From the NCBI GenBank assembly GCA_007026445.1, contig VDMD01000006.1:62001-126000 (forward strand): 64,000 bases of DNA, read 5' to 3'. Numbering within the stretch: position 1 is the stretch's first letter; each line of letters starts with the position of its first letter. This DNA comes from Schizophyllum amplum. Taxonomy: Eukaryota > Basidiomycota > Agaricomycetes > Agaricales > Schizophyllaceae. The position numbers were made by a program, and so were the translations under genes. Positions 45,928 through 54,789 of this stretch are shown here, in pieces. Below the pieces are notes generated by a model. It was not told the origin of the DNA. It was given only the letters and a program-made list of their open reading frames with translations, and searched no databases.

Positions 45928-48789
45928 CTAACGCCAACAAAGCACCTCATACCCGTCCCTCACCACATGCTCCGCGCCACCGAAGGAGACGTTGGCGGCG
46001 CCGCTGGGGGGGGGGTTTGTGAGTTGATTGAGGTTTTGTAAAGGGGGTTGGGGGTGGGTTGTGGTGTTTATGTGTGTTAGTGGTGTTTATGTGGGGGGGA
46101 GGGGGTGGTGAGAGACGGAGGGAAGGGGAGAGGGGAGAGGGGTTTGGGGGTTTGGAAAGGGGGGGAAGAGGGGGGGTTTAGTTAATTGAGGTTTTGTAAA
46201 TGAGGAACAAGGGAGGGGAGAGGCAAAGAAGGCAAAGGGGAGAGCGGCCCGACAAACTCACAGATGCTCCCCCGTCTTCCCCGGCACGCGCAGGCCGTCG
46301 ATGGTCGCGATCGCGTGGTAGAGTTTCGCGCCGGATTCTTCGTAGCTGGGGAGGGGAGGGGGTGGTCAGTCTCAGTAATTTGTTGCGCATATCTCACGTC
46401 CACCAGTCAGGTCGTTACGGTTCGCTGGTCAGCTTGTCGATTCAGTCTCACAAAGCGGAAGCTCTCGCTCGCCAATCTCGAAAAGTCCCCAGTCTCCAAA
46501 AGTCCCCCCACTCTCGCAAAGTCCCCCCACTCTCGACGAAAAGTCCCCACTCTCGACGAAAAGTCCCCCCACTCTCGCAAAGTCCCCCCACTCTCGCAGA
46601 AAAGTCCCCCCAGTCTCGCAAAGTCCCCCCACTCTCGAAAAGTTTCCCCACTCTCGCAAAGTCCCCGGTCTCCGGTCTCGAAGAAAAGTCCCCTCACTCT
46701 CGCAAAGTTTCCCCAGTCTCGCAAAGTCCCCACTCTCGAAGAAAAGTCCCCCCACTCTTGCAAAGTCCCCCCACTCTCGCAAAGTCCCCCCACTCTCGCA
46801 TCGTCCTCCTCCCACAACCAACCAAACCCCAGTCTCGAAGAAAAGTCCCCCCAGTCTCGACGAAAAGTCCCCCCAGTCTCGAAAAGAGGGAGCTCTCGCC
46901 ACTCACCCGCCCTCCACCGGCCGCCGGCCCTGCGGGATACGCCCGCCGCTCGTGTGGACCCATTCCATTTGCTGGGAGGGGTTAGTATGTGTTTTTGATT
47001 TTTTTTTTTTTGGGGGGGGGAGGGAGAGAGGGGTCGAGAAGGGAAAGGGGGGGAGGGAGAGAGGGGTCGAGAAGGGACGGGAGAGAGGGGAAAGGGGGGG
47101 GAGGGAGAGAGGGACGGGGCCGAGGGAAAGGTGGTTGTCGAGGGGGGAAGGAAAGGAGAAGGGAAGGAAAGGAGAAGGGAAGGAAAGGAGAAGGGAAGGA
47201 AAGGAGAAGGGAAGGAAAGGAGAAGGGAAGAGGGACGGGGCCGAGGGAAAGGTGGTTGTGGAGGGGGGAAGGCGGTTGTGGAAGGGGGAAGGTGGTTGTG
47301 AAAGGGGGAAGGCGGGCGAAGTTGAACACATCAGCTCGAAACGACTCACCTCCGGCAAAAACGGCAACAGGTCGAACCGGCCGCTGTGCAAGAGCTCGGC
47401 GCCCGCGTAGGCGACGGCGGCGTACTAGGGGGGAGGAGGGGGGGTCAGTGAGGTGTTATGGTTTGACAAGAGGGCAAGTGGGTGAGGGTGAGGGGAAGGC
47501 TGGGGGTGAGGGGTTTTGGTGGCGGGGGGGTGTAGAGGAGCGGAGGGGAAGGGGTGTAGAGGAGCGGAGGGGAAGGGGAAGGGGAAGGGGAAGGGGAAGG
47601 GGAAGGGGAAGGGGGAAACCTCGCTAGAGCTCGCCAGAGGGAAGAGCCTCGTGAACAGAAAACAACATCGACTCGGCTCCTCATCCGAATTCACCCCTTC
47701 CCATCCCTTCCTAGCACCTCTCGACACCTCTAACACAGCACCCAAAACTCACCGTCTGCAAATGCGGCCCGATCTTGCACGGGTGGACGGAGTTGTCGAA
47801 GAGGGCGCTGCCGATGTAGATCGGGCTGCCGTCCAGGTCGGTGCAGGGTGGGGGGCCGAGTTGCTGTTAAAAGGGGGGATGAGCGTTGGCGAGGGGACAG
47901 GGGATGAGCGTTGCGAATATGATTGGGAGAGCGATGCGGATATGATTGGGTGAGCGTTGCGAATATGATTGGGAGAGCGTTGCGAATATGATTGGGAGAG
48001 CGTTGCGAATATGATTGGGGAGGGGTCAGAGGGGGGCATGGGACGGGGGAGGGGTCAGAGGGGGGCATGGGACGGGGGAGAGGTGAGCGTTGAGCGAAGG
48101 GACGGGGGAGGTTAGTCGATTGATTTGATGATAGGGGGGTGAGTTTCAAGCGAATATGAATTGATTGATGGGGAACGGGGAGGGTGAGTGTTTCATGGTG
48201 ATAGGGGGTAAGTGGTTAAGGGGAAGAGGGGGGCATGGAGGGAAGGGGAGGAGGGAGGGGGGGAGAAAGAGCGGGAGGGGGAAGGTAGGGGACAAGGAAG
48301 GGGAAGGGAAGAGGGGATGGGGGAGGAGGATGGGGCGAGAAATACAATGCAGACGAGGGCATGATGCGGACGATAAACATAATGTGAACGATAATGCTGA
48401 CGAGGGCTACGATGCGGACGATGAGAAAGGACGACTAACCTGTGCATTCGCCGGGAAGGCCTGGGTGGTGGCGAGCGGGAGGCGGTATCCCGAGGACGGG
48501 GGGTTTGGGGTGTAGTTGGGGGGTGGCGGGGAGGTCATTGGGGCGTTTGAGGGGAACTGGGGCGGCTGGTGGGTGTGAGTACGATGAGAGGCGATGGAGA
48601 GGATGAGCGCGATGGATACGATGACGGAGGGGAGACACTCACGCCGTGCTTGTCCTTGTGCTTGTCCTCCTTGTGCTTGTGTTTGTCGCCGTGCTTGTCC
48701 TTCTTCTCCTTCTTCCAGATTTTGTGTGACGAGTCCGAGTCAGAGTCGGACGAGTCTGACGAGTCGAGGGACTTGCGGCGGGGAGACAT
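45928..48789 (-). CDS. DM9/DUF3421 repeat protein
   Basis: Seven exons (48643-48789, 48440-48565, 47753-47863, 47350-47424, 46907-46971, 46262-46345, 45928-46003) give 227 aa. A Ser/Asp run (MSPRRKSLDSSDSSDSDS) and a Lys/His-rich stretch (KKDKHGDKHKHKEDKHKDKH) are followed by a Pro-rich linker. The C-terminal 130 aa is one full DM9-like unit: GSPIYIGSALFDNSVHPCKI, MEWVHTSGGRIPQGRRPVEG, GYEESGAKLYHAIATIDGLR, VPGKTGEHLGAANVSFGGAE and HVVRDGYEVLCWR. DM9 proteins are lectin-like in several animals; the fungal role is unknown. Most introns are 280-560 nt and packed with minisatellites. The gene diverges from the complex I subunit across 112 bp. Confidence 0.88.
46485..46890. repeat. 19-22-bp minisatellite, about 20 copies, in DM9-gene intron 5
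   Basis: Units of AAAGTCCCCCCACTCTCGC, with CGACGAAAAG / CGAAGAAAAG variants. The array starts after the 46345 splice acceptor of the minus-strand gene and ends within 20 bp of the donor at 46906. Confidence 0.92.
47030..47310. repeat. purine-rich minisatellites in DM9-gene intron 4
   Basis: GGGAGAGAGGGGTCGAGAAG units, then AAAGGAGAAGGGAAGG (five copies), then AAGGTGGTTGTGGAGGGGGG (four copies). One strand is almost pure purine. Confidence 0.85.
47525..47615. repeat. GGGGAA tandem repeat in DM9-gene intron 3
   Basis: Two TGTAGAGGAGCGGAGGGGAA units and then eight or so GGGGAA hexamers. Confidence 0.85.
47885..48075. repeat. 24-bp minisatellite in DM9-gene intron 2
   Basis: About five copies of GAGCGTTGCGAATATGATTG-type units followed by two longer units around GGGGTCAGAGGGGGGCATGG. 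Confidence 0.85.
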
Positions 48790-48901
48790 GGTGGGATGCA
48801 AGTGGGATGTCTCTACAGCAGTTGCACCGCCGCACTCGGCCCGAGTCTCCGCCTCTCGCCCTCGGAAACAGCCGCGTGATCGTTTCTTGCTCCCTAACGC
48901 C
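48790..48901. promoter_or_regulatory. 112-bp bidirectional promoter
   Basis: The start codons of the DM9 gene (minus) and the complex I 9.5-kDa gene (plus) are separated by only 112 bp. No TATA box was seen. Confidence 0.6.
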
Positions 48902-49238
48902 ATGCTGTCCCTCAACTGGTGGGCGACCCGCTTCCCGTCCGTGCGCGCGATGGTCAGTGCGCACACAACCACCCACAACGTTACTAACTCTGTTTGCAGC
49001 AATACTACGCGCACGAAAAGCCAGCGCTCTTCTACGCCCTGCTCATCGGCGCAGCAGGCCCAGTCCTCATCGCCACCGTCCCGCCCATCCGCCGCGCGAC
49101 TGGCTACGTGCCTCCAGAGCTGCCGCCTACCAGCTATCCCCGTGCGTGCTGTCTGTCCGCGCCCTGCATCCTGCTCATACCATCCCAGTCCCGAATCGCC
49201 CCCGCCACGCCGTGCCCGCCGGCTACGAGGACGAGTAG
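48902..49238 (+). CDS. NADH:ubiquinone oxidoreductase 9.5-kDa subunit (complex I accessory subunit)
   Basis: Small single-pass accessory subunit of fungal mitochondrial complex I. Three exons (48902-48952, 49000-49141, 49189-49238) give 80 aa. The family pattern is clear: NWWATRFPSVRAMQQYYAHE, KPALFYALLIGAAGPVLIAT (membrane helix), VPPIRRATGYVPPELPPTSY, and a terminal NRPRHAVPAGYEDE. Its compact introns (47 nt each) contrast with the repeat-swollen introns of both neighbours, showing that repeat expansion spares this gene. Confidence 0.93.
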
Positions 49239-49521
49239 AGTACACAACTCTGTAGACGCCAATACCATCAGCTGCATTCACGCATACACCCAGTCCGAAC
49301 ACACCCGATTATTGCTTCCTCCTTCGCGCCTTCCGGTTTGGCACCCGCGTCTTTCCCTGCGCCATCTTGCTTGCCCTCTGATATGCGACGTACAACACGG
49401 TATGTATGACAAATGGAGATAATACAACGCGTCGTAGAACGCGGCCAAATTACACTAAAAACAACAGCCAACCCTTTCTTTTGATCCCCATGCTCGTCAC
49501 CAGACGGCCGCCTGTCGGTCG
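49239..49521. other. convergent 3' spacer
   Basis: Between the complex I subunit and the membrane-protein gene. No repeat or gene was found. Confidence 0.5.
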
Positions 49522-52500
49522 TCACCAGCCCGCCTTGTACTCGCCAACAGTGTTGTGGGACGCATCATAGGTGGCGTTATGAGAGGCGTAGAGGGTCGCG
49601 GAAGCCGGCGCGTGCACCTCTTCTCCACGAGACTGCCACGCCGCCTCCCCCCGACTCCGAAACTCAATCGCCGACATCTCGAACCTGTCAGAGCTGAATT
49701 GCGGCCCGCTCCAGTCCGCGCCCGAAATGCCACCCGACACGCACACCCCCACACCCCCCGCATTCCGCCTCAACCCACTCGCCCGCGCGGTCGCCACGAT
49801 GATGATGACCGTGGGGTAGATACCCGCGAGCGTGGGCGCGGCGTAGAGGAAGGTGGCGGCGGCGACGCTGGTGGTGTCCTCGCCGTCGAGGGTGGCGTAG
49901 ACGGCGCCGAGGGCGGTCTGGGGGGTGAAGGGGTGGGTTAGTGGGGGTTAGTGAAAGAAGGTAAGGGGAGGAAGGGGGTAAGGGGAGGGGGAGGGAGGGG
50001 GTAAGGGGAGAGGGTAAGGGAGGGGAGAAGGGGGTTAGTGGAAGGGGGTAAGGGGAGGGGGTAAGGGAGGGAGGTAGGGGGAGAGGGGGGAGGAGGCGAG
50101 CGAGCGAGCGCGTTCTCGCCGGTTCGTCCCCAGGGGTCAGGCCAGCAAGTCCCCCAGAAATCAGGCCAGCAAGTCAACATTCACTCACCCACAACACACA
50201 ATACACGATTCCCGACTCGCACAGGAGGAGGAGGATGCGGAGCGCGGGCGACGCGTTGCGGCCCGAGATCGCCTTGTGCGTTTCGCGGCCCGAGATCGCC
50301 CTGTGCGTCTCGCGCTGGTGGAGCCTGGGGGTGAGTGGTTAGTTGGGCGGTCGCCTGATGTTTTTCCACAGCGAGAAGGGGCGGGGGAGGGATAAGAGGG
50401 AGGGATTAGGGCGACTAGTGATATGGAGGAAGGGCGACTAGTGATATGGAGGAGGGGCGACTAGTGATATGGAGGAGGGCCGGGGGATGAGGACAGGGCA
50501 GGCGTATAAAGGATAGGGCAGGGATACGGAAAACAAAGCAGGGATACGGAAAACAGAGCAGGGATCTATCGAACACTGACCAGGAACAATAGAAAGAGGC
50601 TAAACAACGCCCTCCCCCAACTCAACGCAGATGTAAACTCAACGCAGATGTAAACTCAACGCAGATGTAAACTCAGCGCAGGTGTAAGCTCAACGCAGGT
50701 GTAAACTCAACGCAGGTGTATGCGGGGGGAAAAAAGAAAAAAAAAAAAAAACACAAACAAAACAAAAACACAAACAAATAAACAAAACCAAAAAAAAAAT
50801 CACCTCACTCACCACGCCTTCAACCCGATCAACCCCGTCGTGCACACGTTCGTCGCCAGCAGCGGCAAAATGAGGATCAGGTTGTAGCTCTGCGGGTACA
50901 CAGTGCCGCCGATCTGCGGGTACACGGTGCCGCCGATCTGCGGGTACACGGTACCGGTGCCGCCGATCTGCGGGTACACGGTGCCGCCGATCTGCTGCTG
51001 CAGCATGAGCACGAAGTTTGCGGTGCAGCCGGCTGGTGGGGGAGGGGGCGTTAGTGGGTGGGTGAGGGGGGGATAGGGGGGGGAGGGGGGTGTGGGTGAG
51101 GTGTGGGGGAGGGAGGGAGGGGAGGGGAGGGGGAAGGGAGGAGGGAAGGGGAAATGGGGAAGGGAGGAAAGGGTGTGTGAGGGAAGAGAGGACGACTCCC
51201 CGAAAACGGGAGGACGACTTTTCGAAGAAAAGAGGACGAATCCCTGAAGAACAGACAACGAAACTCACCCAGCGAGCTGATCAGACAGGACGCCAGGATG
51301 GCCTGCACGATCCTCGAGTGCGTCCACACCATCCACGCGCGCCACACCACGATCGCGTCGCCGATGAAGAGCTGCGAAGGCGTGTTAGCGATCAGAGACC
51401 GTATGAGGCGTGTAAACCAGAGCCCGTGATCGGCGCGTCCACCGTCCGTCCGTCATAAACCGTCCGTCCGTCATAAATCGACCGTCACACGGCGCGTCCA
51501 CCGTCAGTCACAAGTCCCGCGATATCAGCGTCCCCGGTGAGTTTGAGCGAAGGAGGGGGGTCTCAGTGAAGGAGGGGGGTCTCAGCGAAAGAGGATGTTT
51601 CAGCGAAGGAGGGGGCTTTAGCGAAGGAGGGGGCTTTAGCGAAGGAGGGGGTCTCAGCGAAGGAGGGGGGCTTTAGCGAAAAAACAATGTTCCAGCGAAG
51701 GAGGGGGCTTTAGCGAAGGAGGGGGTTTGAGCGAAGGACAATGTCCCAGTGTGCACTGAGGAGGGGGTGTGCACTCTGAGGACAGGGGACTCACACTAAT
51801 CTTACACGCCACATGGCTCAGAATATGAATATTCTTCTGCGCCCCCGCGGGCTGGATCACCGCGAACACGCCGCTGCGGTACGTCGCGAACTGGACGAGG
51901 ATGATGACGGAGGCGACGAACATGAGCGTGATGGAGAGGAAGAGAACATGAGCGTGATGGAGAGGAAGAGGAGCTTGCGGGCGCGGGAGTGGGCGAGGCC
52001 TTGGGCGCTGGGAGGGTGGAGGGGGAGGGACAGGAGGGTAGGGGGGAGGGTGAGGGTGGAGGAGGAAAGGGGAAGGAGGAGGGGGAGGGGGAGGAAGAGA
52101 AGGGGGTATGGGGTAAGGGAGAAGGGAGGGAGGTGGCGGGGAAAAAAGAGAATGGGGAGGACGTCAGTCGATCGTAGATGCGCAGCCCCGCCAAATGCAC
52201 GCACAGCAAGGTCGAAGCGCCCGCGGTGAAGACCGCTACGTGGAGTCCTGCGAGAAGGGATTGTTAGCTCAGGGTTTCTGGGGAGAGTATCAGGGCATTT
52301 GGGGAGAGGTGGAGAGAGTCTTTGAGGAGAGGTCGCAGAGTCTTCGAGGAGAGGTGGCAGAGTCTTCCGGAGAGCTGGGGAAAGTGACGCATCGCACTAC
52401 AGCAGAGATCCACGCTCCAGAACGCCAGGAAACGCTCTACGGCACCAGAAACCCACACCACCACAAAACCACACCTCCACAAAACCACACCTCCACAAAA

Positions 52501-52628
52501 CCACATCGCCAGAAAGCCAACACAGCCAGAACACGCACAAATATGTACGTACCGAAGATGAGCGCTTGCCAGCCCATGTTGATGATCGTCGCTTGGAACT
52601 CGCTGATGGCGAGTGGGGAGAGCGGCAT
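49522..52628 (-). CDS. multipass membrane protein (basidiomycete 7-TM-like family) with a frame-breaking 26-bp duplication
   Basis: Seven exons: 52553-52628, 52163-52247, 51795-52007, 51269-51371, 50813-51032, 50189-50324 and 49522-49917. Hydrophobic segments include MGWQALIFGLHVAVFTAGAS, LLFLSITLMFVASVIILVQF, LFIGDAIVVWRAWMVW, IVQAILASCLISSLGAGCTA, YNLILILPLLATNVCTTGLI, ALRILLLLCESGIVYCVLW and FLYAAPTLAGIYPTVIIIVA. This matches the large Agaricomycete family of orphan seven-helix proteins; no ligand is known. Exon 5 carries a coding tandem repeat (PQIGGTVY, four copies) in an outer loop, and exon 6 repeats RETHxAISG. Exon 3 contains a perfect 26-bp tandem duplication (51919-51970) that shifts the frame. 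Counting only one copy, the exons total 1,203 nt (400 aa). The copy is therefore a pseudogene, an allele, or an assembly artefact. Confidence 0.75.
49930..50095. repeat. GGGGGTAAGGGGAG repeat in membrane-protein intron 6
   Basis: About ten imperfect copies of a 14-17-bp purine-rich unit lie next to the exon 7 acceptor (minus strand). Confidence 0.8.
50400..50715. repeat. three tandem arrays in membrane-protein intron 5
   Basis: Three copies of GGGCGACTAGTGATATGGAG, then GCAGGGATACGGAAAACA (three copies), then six copies of a 17-bp unit, ACTCAACGCAGATGTAA. A poly-A tract follows to about 50800. Confidence 0.88.
51535..51745. repeat. 18-bp minisatellite in membrane-protein intron 3
   Basis: About eleven copies of AGCGAAGGAGGGGGCTTT with CTCAG / TTTAG endings. 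Confidence 0.88.
51919..51970. repeat. perfect 26-bp tandem duplication inside exon 3 of the membrane-protein gene
   Basis: Two identical copies begin GAACATGAGCGTGATGGAGA on the plus strand. Since 26 is not a multiple of three, the reading frame breaks after LLFLSITLMF. Confidence 0.92.
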
Positions 52629-52634
52629 AGTGAT

Positions 52635-52775
52635 GGGTGGAGGGTGAAGGGTGGAGGGTGAAGGGTGAAGGGTGAAGGGTGAAGGGTGAAGCTTGAAGGG
52701 TGAAGGGTGGAGGGTGAAGGGTGAAGGGTGAAGGGTGAAGGGTGAAGGGTGAAGGGTGAAGGGTGAAGGCGGGGT
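52635..52775. repeat. 7-bp GGGTGAA/GGGTGGA tandem repeat
   Basis: About twenty uninterrupted heptamers lie directly upstream of the membrane-protein start codon. Confidence 0.92.
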
Positions 52776-52794
52776 TGAAAGGAGTGTTTCCTGC

Positions 52795-53050
52795 GCCCGT
52801 GCGATGATAAGTCGTCGTCTGCTGCGCTCGTGCGATAAATCGTCGTCTCCGGCACTTGCGACGTCGTCTGCTCCCGCACTTGCGATGGGTCGTTTCCTCC
52901 GGCACTCGCGATAAATCGTCGTCTCCGGCACTCGCGATAAATCGTCGTCTCCGGCACTTGCGATGGAAGTCGTCTCCGAGCTTGCGATGGATGCCGTCTC
53001 CGAGCTTGCGAGGTTGCTAGCCACGGTTGCGAGGTTGCTAGCCACGGTTG
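52795..53050. repeat. 25-29-bp minisatellite
   Basis: Eight or more copies built on AATCGTCGTCTCCGGCACTC with GCGATA / GCGATGG endings. Confidence 0.88.
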
Positions 53051-53124
53051 CGTCCCTACTGAGCCGCAGTTGTGTCCCTAGCCGCAGTTGAGAGGAGGTC
53101 TCTGCGATAGTCGTGACGGTGGTG

Positions 53125-53455
53125 GGCTGACGACGGATGAGTTAGCGCCCTATGATCAGTTAGCGAGCTATGATCAGTTAGCGAGCTATGATCAGTTAGC
53201 GAGCTATGATCAAGCATAGATCTGTCCACATCGCTGACGACGTACCCCGCGTAAGGAGTCAGGATACAGGCGTAAGGAATCAGGCCGATACAGGCGTAAG
53301 GAATCAGGATACAGGCCGGTCCGACGATGGTGGCTCGACTGCAGAGCGCGCCAGGGAAGGTGAGCGCGCGGGAGCCAATAAGCGCGCGTGGGGAGGACGG
53401 TGAGCGCGCAGGGGACGGTGAGCGCGCAGGGGACGGTGAGCGCGTGGAGGACACT
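53125..53455. repeat. cluster of three minisatellites
   Basis: GATCAGTTAGCGAGCTAT (19 bp, four copies); GATACAGGCGTAAGGAATCA (three copies); GTGAGCGCGCAGGGGACG (four copies). No gene was found within. Confidence 0.85.
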
Positions 53456-54789
53456 GGTCGTGGAGGACAGTCGACGTCGGAACCAAAAGCAGGAACAGCG
53501 TAAAATCAGCGTCAATCTCTTCCGCTGGAATCTGTACTGTACCGTGAGCGCGTGAGCACTTGGCAACGTGTTCAGCGGATCTCACGGACACAAAGTCAAT
53601 CACTCGCATCATGGGGGGAGGCTACGGATTGCGTAGTGGCACGCACCTGCATTGAACGGCATGAACCTGCATCGCCCTGCATTGAACGGCTCAAGGGCGC
53701 GCATCATGAGTGGGGTGATAGCCCGGGCGTCGTCCTGCGGGCGTGAACACAGTCAGACGGCGCACAAGGAGAGGGACGTGGAAGTTGCCGAGCGCCGCGT
53801 ACCTGCAAGGGGATGCGCCCTTTGGGCCTTCGCGTCGCTGTTTCCTCCATTGTGCTGGCCCCGATCTCTAGTTTTGGAAGTCTCTATAAATGCTCCATAC
53901 CCATACTTGCCTCAAGCCCAAGGTTATAACACAGGTTTCCTCCGGAGTCCTGCCGCCTGCGAGGGCGACTGGATGTCCATCCGTACCAAGGATTGGTTGT
54001 GCAGAGGTGAAGACCATCCGGTAGCAGGGGCAAAATCCAACGTATCACTGGTTATCTGAAGTTCGGGTCGTGGGCGCTGGGACTTAAAGTAAGCATTTCA
54101 AGTTGCCAACTTCACCATGATGAACGCGGGAACCATGAGCATATCGGCATCTGCCGTCGCCATAAAGTCAAACAACGCACAACAACACGTCGCATCTCCA
54201 CCGGAGCTGCCGTCGCTGTGCAAAGCGAAGAGACTCACTGGTCGCCCAAGAGACTCACCCACTCACACAACAAATCTCGAGACATAACGAACATATATCC
54301 AGATAGCTTTCAATATGAGCTACATAAATCCAAGTAATACATCCACAGCCCCCGCAGGGGGCCAACCAGGGAGAGGGAGAGAGATCGGAATGCACGCCGC
54401 TAGGACGTGCATCTCCGCGCACACCACTAGGGCGCCCGCGGACGCGTTGCGCCATAAGTAAACGTAACAGGAGCAGACGTAACAGAAAGCAGAAAGAACA
54501 TAGCAAGACCGACAGCAGAGCAGGGCCGCGCGTGCGGCGGTGAAACTATGGTGGCATCAAGCCGGTGCATGGAGTTTATGGGTTATGGGTTGGGTGGTGG
54601 GGGTGACCCGAGGACGCAAGGCCAGACATGAATGTGTATGGTTGACATGTGCGCCCTTGTGGAGGCCTTCCGCCCCCAGGTGGGTCGTGAGCATAAGGAG
54701 CGTGAGTCGTCAGGCGCGCTGTGTGATGCGCGGCCCTTCCGAATGAGGCGAGGGGAGTCGCGCCTCACAAGCTGTTGTCTCCATTAAAT
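53456..54789. other. intergenic region, no gene recognised
   Basis: A direct duplication of CATTGAACGGC blocks occurs near 53650-53690. ORF 53652-54059 has no family resemblance and is rejected. The right end is the GH16 3' region. Confidence 0.45.

Noticed and set aside
46490..46890. Possible CRISPR-like array of regularly spaced repeats
   Set aside because: Units are contiguous minisatellite repeats without unique spacers, in a eukaryotic intron.
46200..46985. 261-codon plus-strand ORF with repeated SPHSRKVP-like peptides
   Set aside because: Translation of the intron 5 minisatellite of the DM9 gene, whose exons on the minus strand have splice sites and homology.
52635..52775. Telomere-like GGGTGAA tandem repeat
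   Set aside because: Not the TTAGGG type expected for basidiomycetes; interstitial, short, and one of many local arrays.
53652..54059. 135-codon plus-strand ORF upstream of the GH16 gene
   Set aside because: No signal, domain or splice context; contains duplicated CATTGAACGGC blocks typical of spacer DNA.
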